12,117 nucleotides of DNA from Bacteroidota bacterium (GTDB lineage: Bacteria; Bacteroidota; Bacteroidia; Flavobacteriales_F; PHOS-HE28): assembly GCA_963169595.1 (NCBI GenBank), contig CAUJFM010000252.1, positions 1 to 12,117 of the forward strand. The letters are read 5' to 3'. The notes below the pieces were generated by a model that made no database searches, had not been told where the DNA came from, and saw nothing but the letters and a program-made list of their open reading frames with translations. Shown piece by piece: positions 7,737 to 12,117 of this stretch. The position numbers and the translations under genes were made by a program. How positions within the stretch are numbered: position 1 is the first letter of the stretch; each line of letters begins with the position of its first letter.

Positions 7737-7755
7737 CATCCAGAACATCATCACC

Positions 7756-9555
7756 ATGCGCCAGTTCCTCAAGTTCATGTTCGCCTCCATGCTGGGCACC
7801 CTGCTGGTCGGCGTCCTGCTCATCTTCCTCTTCATCGGCCTCATCGCAGCCGTTGGTGCGGGCATCGCCTCGACCGACAAGCCCACGCATATCGACAAGA
7901 ACAGCGTGCTGCACCTCACCTTGGACAAACCCATCGTGGACCGCAGTTCGAAGGACCAGCTGGACCTGGACCTCGGCCCCTTCACCAGCACCTCCACCAT
8001 CGGCCTCAACACGGTGCTGGCCAGCCTGGAACATGCCAAGACCGATGATCACATCAAGGGCATCTTCCTCGATCTGGGGCTGATGGATGGCGGTTTCGCC
8101 ACCCTGCGCGAGATCCGCACCAAGCTCGCCGAGTTCAAGGCCGAGACCGGCAAGCCGGTGATCGCCTTCAGCGAGCTCTACACCCAAGGGGCCTACTACC
8201 TGGCCTCGGTGGCCGACGTGGTGTACCTGCAGCCCAAGGGCGACCTGGACTACCGCGGACTGCGCAGCGAGTACATGTTCTACAAGGGGCTGTTCGACAA
8301 GCTGGACGTGGAGGTGCAGTTCATCCGCGGGTCGAACAACGAATTCAAGAGCTTCGGCGAGGTGTACACCGAGGACCGCATGAGCCCCGCCAACCGGGCG
8401 CAGATCCGCCTCATCCTGGACGGCTTCTGGAACGACCACCGGACCGCCATCTCCGGGGCCCGCAAGATCGCCGGCGACCGCCTGGACGTGATCGCCGACA
8501 GCCTGCTGGTGCGCAGTGCGGATGATGCACTGGCCCTGGGCATGGTGGACGGTGTGAAGTACCGCGACGAGGTGATCGCCGAGCTGAAGACCCGCATGGA
8601 GCTCGACGCGAAGAAGGAGGTGGAGCTGGTGGAGCTGGGCAAGTATGCCCGCTCGTTCAAGGGTGGCCTCAAAGGCTCCAAGCGCGAAGCGAAGGACCAG
8701 CTCGCCATCATCTATGCCGAAGGGGGCATCTCCAGCGGCAAGAGCAGCGATGGCACCATCGGCAGCGAAACGTTGGCGGAGGCCATCCGTGAGGCCCGCG
8801 AGGACAGTGCCATCAAGGCCATCGTGCTGCGGGTGAACTCGCCCGGCGGAAGCGGCCTGGCCAGCGAGGTGATCTGGCGCGAAGTGAAGCTCGCCACCGA
8901 GGTGAAGCCCGTGGTGGTGAGCATGGGCGATGTGGCCGCCTCGGGTGGCTATTACATCGCCGCGCCGGCCAACAAGATCTACGCGGACCCCACCACCATC
9001 ACCGGGTCCATCGGGGTCTTCGGCATCATTCCCAACATGCAGGGCTTCTTCAACAACAAGCTGGGCATCACCTTCGACGTGGAGAAGACGCACCAGTACG
9101 CGGACATGCTGACGGTGAGCCGCCCGCTGACCGAGGGTGAGAAGCGCGTGTTCCAGCAGATGGTGGACGAGTTCTACGACGGCTTCAAGGAGCGCGTGGC
9201 GGAAGGGCGCAAGCTGACCCTGGCCCAGGTGGACAGCGTGGGTCGCGGCCGCGTCTGGACCGGCGTGGATGCCAAGCGCATCGGACTGGTGGATGAGCTG
9301 GGCGGGCTGGAGGATGCCGTGAAGGCCGCAGCGGACATGGCCGGCCTGGTGGACTACAAGACCGTGGACCTGCCCCAGCAGAAGGAGCTCTTCCAGCAGT
9401 TGATGGAGGACCTGAACAGCCAGGCCCGTGCCTGGGTGGCCACCCAGTGGCTGGGCGAGGATGCCCGCCTGTTGGAGCAGTACCGCAGCCTGCTTGAGGT
9501 GAAGCGCGCCACGGGTATCCAGGCCCGGATGCCCTTCGAGCTGGTGGTGCTGTGA
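7756..9555 (+). CDS. sppA: Signal peptide peptidase SppA, long (67K-type) form
   Basis: Membrane-bound serine protease that degrades signal peptides left after secretion and may act on other membrane peptides. 599 residues, the length of the double-domain E. coli-type enzyme rather than the short Gram-positive form. One N-terminal transmembrane helix (about 8-35) is followed by an extracytoplasmic tandem of ClpP-like domains. The Ser/Lys dyad is recognisable: Lys198 in EFKSFGEVYTEDRMSP (N-terminal repeat) and Ser396 in MGDVAASGGYYIAAP (C-terminal repeat). VLRVNSPGGSGLASEV (357-372) and TTITGSIGVFG are further family signatures. The ATG 7756 is chosen because the charged MRQFLKF directly precedes the anchor helix. 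A hairpin follows the stop after 12 nt. Confidence 0.96.
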   Translation: MRQFLKFMFASMLGTLLVGVLLIFLFIGLIAAVGAGIASTDKPTHIDKNSVLHLTLDKPIVDRSSKDQLDLDLGPFTSTSTIGLNTVLASLEHAKTDDHIKGIFLDLGLMDGGFATLREIRTKLAEFKAETGKPVIAFSELYTQGAYYLASVADVVYLQPKGDLDYRGLRSEYMFYKGLFDKLDVEVQFIRGSNNEFKSFGEVYTEDRMSPANRAQIRLILDGFWNDHRTAISGARKIAGDRLDVIADSLLVRSADDALALGMVDGVKYRDEVIAELKTRMELDAKKEVELVELGKYARSFKGGLKGSKREAKDQLAIIYAEGGISSGKSSDGTIGSETLAEAIREAREDSAIKAIVLRVNSPGGSGLASEVIWREVKLATEVKPVVVSMGDVAASGGYYIAAPANKIYADPTTITGSIGVFGIIPNMQGFFNNKLGITFDVEKTHQYADMLTVSRPLTEGEKRVFQQMVDEFYDGFKERVAEGRKLTLAQVDSVGRGRVWTGVDAKRIGLVDELGGLEDAVKAAADMAGLVDYKTVDLPQQKELFQQLMEDLNSQARAWVATQWLGEDARLLEQYRSLLEVKRATGIQARMPFELVVL

Positions 9556-9567
9556 CCGTATGAACCA

Positions 9568-9599
9568 CGAAGGGCCCCGGATCTCCCCGGGGCCCTTCG
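9568..9599 (+). terminator. Hairpin after sppA
   Basis: Positions 9568-9580 pair perfectly with 9587-9599 (13 bp, core GGGCCCCGG/CCGGGGCCC) around a six-base loop. It begins 12 nt after the sppA stop. There is no T run on the plus strand, as also seen for the hairpin after the TlpA-like gene, so these may be U-less terminators or RNA-stabilising ends. Confidence 0.7.
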
Positions 9600-9676
9600 A
9601 TCGCCCTAACGATCAGTTCACTGACCAAAACCTGACCGTGGTACGCAGGGGCGGAACGGAAGGTTACGGGACGCTG

Positions 9677-9685
9677 AAAAAAAAA
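9677..9685 (-). terminator. T9 tract just after the DUF2797 stop
   Basis: Nine consecutive A on the plus strand read as T9 on the minus strand, starting five bases after the DUF2797 stop codon. It is the longest homopolymer of A/T I see in the window. Only weak stems precede it (CCAC/GTGG near the end of the gene, or GGC/GCC), so intrinsic termination is plausible but not strongly supported. Confidence 0.35.
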
Positions 9686-9690
9686 CGGCA

Positions 9691-10491
9691 TCAGGCCACC
9701 TCCACGTGGACACCGCTGTGGTTGCGCACGTTGAGCACCCGGCCATCCTCCCAGATGAGGTACTGCCCCTTGATGCCAAGCAGGCGCCCTGACACTTCGG
9801 GCATTTTCTCCAAGGAAACACTGTTGACCTTGGGCGGATAGGCCAGCACCGGGTAGTGGAGCACGCGGGCCTCCTCTTCCTGGAGCAGATACGGCGCCAG
9901 GTCATCGCGCAGGGTGGTCAGGGCGAGGGTGCGGGCATGGTACAGGGCATCCACATCCGGCGGCACCTGCTTCAACATGGCGCGCCAGTTGGTCTTGTCC
10001 GCGAACAGCCGCTTGAGGTCCACCTCGATGAGGCCGGCCAGCTGCCGGTACGGGACCCGGGCGATGACCAGCGCCGCCACAGCCCCCTGGTCGATCCACC
10101 GGACGGGCACCTGGGTGCTGCGGGTCACCCCCACCTTCACATTGCCCGTGTAGCTGAGGTAGACCACATGCTCCGTGGCGTGGTGGCTCCGCTCCCATTC
10201 GGGATCGCGGCCCTCTCCCAAATGAGCCCGGCATAGCTCGGGATGCACGATGCACTCCGCCGCCTCGGGGGCGCTCTGCAGGCAGGGGTAGCAGAAGCCC
10301 TGTGCGAAGAGCTTCTCCACCCGGCGGCCGCAGCTCACGCAACTGAGCACCCCGGTGGCGCGCAGGGTGAACGGTCCGCCGATGAAGGGTTCCAGTTCGA
10401 GCGGCCCGCCCGCCGTGGCCAGCGCATACCGCACCCGGTCCTCCTCGCCGGCGCCTGCCAGCATCTTCCTCAGTTGCGTTCCGTCGTCCAT
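9691..10491 (-). CDS. DUF2797 zinc-ribbon protein, possibly GIY-YIG-like
   Basis: A 266-residue soluble protein that I assign to DUF2797, function unknown. A cysteine cluster comes first: C51/C54, C67/C70, C80 and C87 (CVSC, CYPC, then single Cys), probably binding zinc. The next segment reads VVYLSYTGNVKVGVTR (109-124), R131-W132, Q135-G136, then LAGLIEVDLKR with E156 and KTNW with N168. This order of Y, K-V-G-V-T, Arg, Glu and Asn resembles the catalytic layout of GIY-YIG nucleases; that comparison is my inference. The C-terminus (about 205-266) appears beta-rich (KGQYLIWEDGRVLNVRNHSG). Start 10491 (MDDGTQLRKM) is the only nearby Met that keeps the cysteine domain and avoids the divergent GH3 promoter. 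Divergent from the GH3 gene, 63 nt apart. Confidence 0.8.
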   Translation of the reverse strand: MDDGTQLRKMLAGAGEEDRVRYALATAGGPLELEPFIGGPFTLRATGVLSCVSCGRRVEKLFAQGFCYPCLQSAPEAAECIVHPELCRAHLGEGRDPEWERSHHATEHVVYLSYTGNVKVGVTRSTQVPVRWIDQGAVAALVIARVPYRQLAGLIEVDLKRLFADKTNWRAMLKQVPPDVDALYHARTLALTTLRDDLAPYLLQEEEARVLHYPVLAYPPKVNSVSLEKMPEVSGRLLGIKGQYLIWEDGRVLNVRNHSGVHVEVA

Positions 10492-10504
10492 GCGGGCCGG
10501 TCCG

Positions 10505-10513
10505 TATATTTTG
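10505..10513 (+). promoter_or_regulatory. AT-rich promoter-like element before the GH3 gene
   Basis: TATATTTTG is a TA/TTTG pair with a three-base rather than two-base spacer and is the only AT-rich island in the 63-nt gap between DUF2797 and the GH3 gene. It would give a leader of about 35 nt. No clear -33 TTG is seen at normal spacing. It might serve either strand. Confidence 0.3.
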
Positions 10514-10554
10514 GGCTGAAGATAGCCGGCCCCATCTTCGCGGTCCCTCCCACC

Positions 10555-12066
10555 ATGCCTGTCAACACCCTGTTCTCCTTCCTGATCAAGAAGCGGCTGC
10601 AGCAGATCGAGCTGTTCCGCGACAACCCGGGGCCGGCGCAGCTCGAGGTCTTCCACTCCCTGCTGCACGCCGCGCGCTACACGGAATGGGGGCGCCGTCA
10701 TGGCTACGAGGATATCCGCGATCCGGATGAGTTCCGCGCCCGGGTGCCTCTGCAGGACTACGAGGCCATCAAGCCCTATGTGGCCCGGCTGCGCAAAGGG
10801 GAACAGAACCTGCTGTGGCCCACGGACATCCGGTGGTTCGCCAAGAGCAGCGGCACCACCAGCGACCGCAGCAAGTTCATCCCTGTGAGCCGCGAGGCCC
10901 TGGAGGAATGCCACTACAAGGGCGGCAAGGACCTGATCGCGCTGCACTACCAGCAGTTCCCGGAAAGCAAGCTCTACCAGGGCATGAGCTTGGTGGTGGG
11001 CGGCAGCAGCAACATCGAGCAGTTCCGCAACGATGCCTACAGCGGCGACCTCTCCGCGATCATCATCCGCAACCTACCGATCTGGGTGGAGGTGCGCCGT
11101 ACACCCGTTATCGAGACCGCCCTGCTGGACAACTGGGAGGTGAAGATCGAGAAGATGGCGCGGGAGACCCTGCGCGAGGACGTGCGCTGCATCGCGGGCG
11201 TGCCCTCGTGGACCTTGGTACTGCTCAAGCGCATCCTGGATCTCACGGGCCGTTCGAACATCCTGGAGGTATGGCCCAACCTGGAACTCTTCATGCACGG
11301 GGGCGTCAGCTTCCGTCCTTACCGCGCGCAGTTCGAGGCGCTCATCCCCTCGCCCACCATGAACTACTTGGAGAGCTACAACGCCTCCGAGGGCTTCTTC
11401 GCGGTGCAGGACCGACGCCATGCGGACGACATGCTGCTGATGCTGGACTACGGCATCTTCTACGAGTTCCTCCCCTTGGAGGAGATCGGGAGCGCCTCGC
11501 CACGGACCTTGCTGCTGCACGAGGTGGAGGTGGGCCGCCAGTATGCGCTGGTGATCAGCACCAATGGCGGCCTGTGGCGCTACATGCCGGGCGACACGGT
11601 GCGCTTCACCAGCGTGAAGCCCCATCGGGTGCAGGTGAGCGGCCGCACGAAGAGCTTCATCAACGCCTTCGGCGAGGAGCTCATCGTGGAGAACGCCGAC
11701 CGGGGCGTGGAGGCTGCCTGCCTGGCCACCGGCGCGCTGGTGAACGAGTACACGGCCGCACCGATCTACATGGACGCCGATGCGCGTGGCGGGCACGAAT
11801 GGGTGATCGAGTTCGACCGGGCGCCCGATGATCTGGCGCGGTTCGTGCAGGTGATGGACGACACCATGCGCGCGATCAATTCCGACTACGATGCCAAGCG
11901 CCGGGGCGACATGGCCCTGCGCGCCCCCGTGGTGCATGTGGTGGAGAAGGGCACCTTCCACGGCTGGATGCGCTCGCGCGGCAAGCTGGGCGGCCAGAAC
12001 AAGGTGCCACGCCTGGCCAACGAGCGCACCTATCTGGAGGCGCTGCTGCAACCAACGGCCACATGA
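10555..12066 (+). CDS. GH3-family acyl-adenylating enzyme
   Basis: Bacterial member of the GH3 superfamily, whose plant proteins (e.g. JAR1) adenylate a carboxylic acid and conjugate it to an amino acid; the bacterial substrate is unknown. 503 residues, somewhat shorter than plant GH3. Motifs in order: ATP-binding SSGTTSDRSKFIPVS (98-112), YNASEGFF (275-282, acyl-adenylate motif), GLWRYMPGDTVRFT (339-352) with the nucleotide-binding Asp, and SGRTKSFINAFGEELIVEN (362-380), the hinge before the mobile C-terminal domain. No signal peptide, so cytosolic. Start ATG 10555 (MPVNTLFSFLIKK) follows the promoter island; the frame is open further upstream, but that part overlaps DUF2797 antisense. Its stop overlaps the next start (ATGA), so an operon continues beyond the window. 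Confidence 0.92.
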   Translation: MPVNTLFSFLIKKRLQQIELFRDNPGPAQLEVFHSLLHAARYTEWGRRHGYEDIRDPDEFRARVPLQDYEAIKPYVARLRKGEQNLLWPTDIRWFAKSSGTTSDRSKFIPVSREALEECHYKGGKDLIALHYQQFPESKLYQGMSLVVGGSSNIEQFRNDAYSGDLSAIIIRNLPIWVEVRRTPVIETALLDNWEVKIEKMARETLREDVRCIAGVPSWTLVLLKRILDLTGRSNILEVWPNLELFMHGGVSFRPYRAQFEALIPSPTMNYLESYNASEGFFAVQDRRHADDMLLMLDYGIFYEFLPLEEIGSASPRTLLLHEVEVGRQYALVISTNGGLWRYMPGDTVRFTSVKPHRVQVSGRTKSFINAFGEELIVENADRGVEAACLATGALVNEYTAAPIYMDADARGGHEWVIEFDRAPDDLARFVQVMDDTMRAINSDYDAKRRGDMALRAPVVHVVEKGTFHGWMRSRGKLGGQNKVPRLANERTYLEALLQPTAT

Positions 12067-12117
12067 GGACCCTTCCCCTGCTTGTTGCCCTCCTGTGGGC
12101 CTTCGTCCTGCGTGCCC
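12063..12117 (+). CDS. Start of a probable exported protein, cut by window edge
   Basis: The ATG lies in the ATGA overlap with the GH3 stop, which indicates translational coupling. Only 18 codons are visible: Met-Arg-Thr and then a strongly hydrophobic run (LPLLVALLWAFVLRA) typical of a signal peptide or membrane anchor. No family can be assigned. Confidence 0.6.
   Translation, partial: MRTLPLLVALLWAFVLRA

Noticed and set aside
7474..9093. 539-codon open frame on the minus strand, opposite sppA and running into folK
   Set aside because: It is antisense to sppA, whose catalytic motifs are clear, and shows the same His/Leu/Val/Asp-rich shadow composition with no recognisable domain.
9613..9624. 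Small palindrome TCAGTTCACTGA between sppA and DUF2797
   Set aside because: Five-base arms with a two-base spacer are expected by chance, and it lies beyond the sppA hairpin at the 3' ends of two convergent genes.
11074..12051. 325-codon open frame on the minus strand opposite the GH3 gene
   Set aside because: Antisense shadow with His/Gln/Leu/Val-rich composition; the GH3 motifs on the plus strand explain the coding bias.

Overview
This is a chromosomal housekeeping window from a GC-rich member of the Bacteroidota, most likely Flavobacteriales or a close relative. The evidence is: a DUF4290 gene beside murA; a TPR lipoprotein of a Bacteroidota-type family; HPPK next to a deoxynucleoside kinase, a pair often fused in this phylum; a MurA with the PGGD loop; no clear Shine-Dalgarno sequences; and two exact copies of the phylum's TAnnTTTG -7 promoter element, both just upstream of gene starts. 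High GC produces long antisense reading frames across nearly every gene; these are not genes.

Layout. Positions 1-1620 (minus) carry grpE and the N-terminal 321 codons of dnaJ (cut by the window edge), the co-chaperones of DnaK. After a strong hairpin comes an anchored TlpA/ResA-like thioredoxin (1811-2392, minus) with its own promoter. Positions 2467-4553 (minus) hold murA (first committed step of peptidoglycan synthesis) and, upstream of it, a DUF4290 gene. After a terminator comes a 570-residue lipoprotein with an interrupted OmpA-like domain and C-terminal TPRs (4714-6426, minus). A deoxynucleoside kinase and folK (6528-7642, minus) overlap by ATGA and form an operon. Divergent from folK is sppA, a 599-residue membrane-bound signal peptide peptidase (7756-9555, plus). 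A zinc-ribbon DUF2797 gene (9691-10491, minus) is divergent from a GH3-family adenylating enzyme (10555-12066, plus). The GH3 stop overlaps the start of a probable exported protein that runs off the window.

The genes cover the cell envelope (MurA, lipoprotein, SppA, TlpA-like protein), protein folding (GrpE, DnaJ), and folate and nucleotide supply (FolK, dNK). I see no mobile element, tRNA, rRNA, CRISPR array, phage gene or defence system, and no gene-free stretch longer than about 190 bases.

I did not find a new multi-gene system. The points most worth a second look are a DnaJ that keeps only one of its two zinc centres, the Asp-type (fosfomycin-insensitive class) MurA, the split HPPK/dNK pair, a GIY-YIG-like pattern in DUF2797, and near-leaderless promoters.
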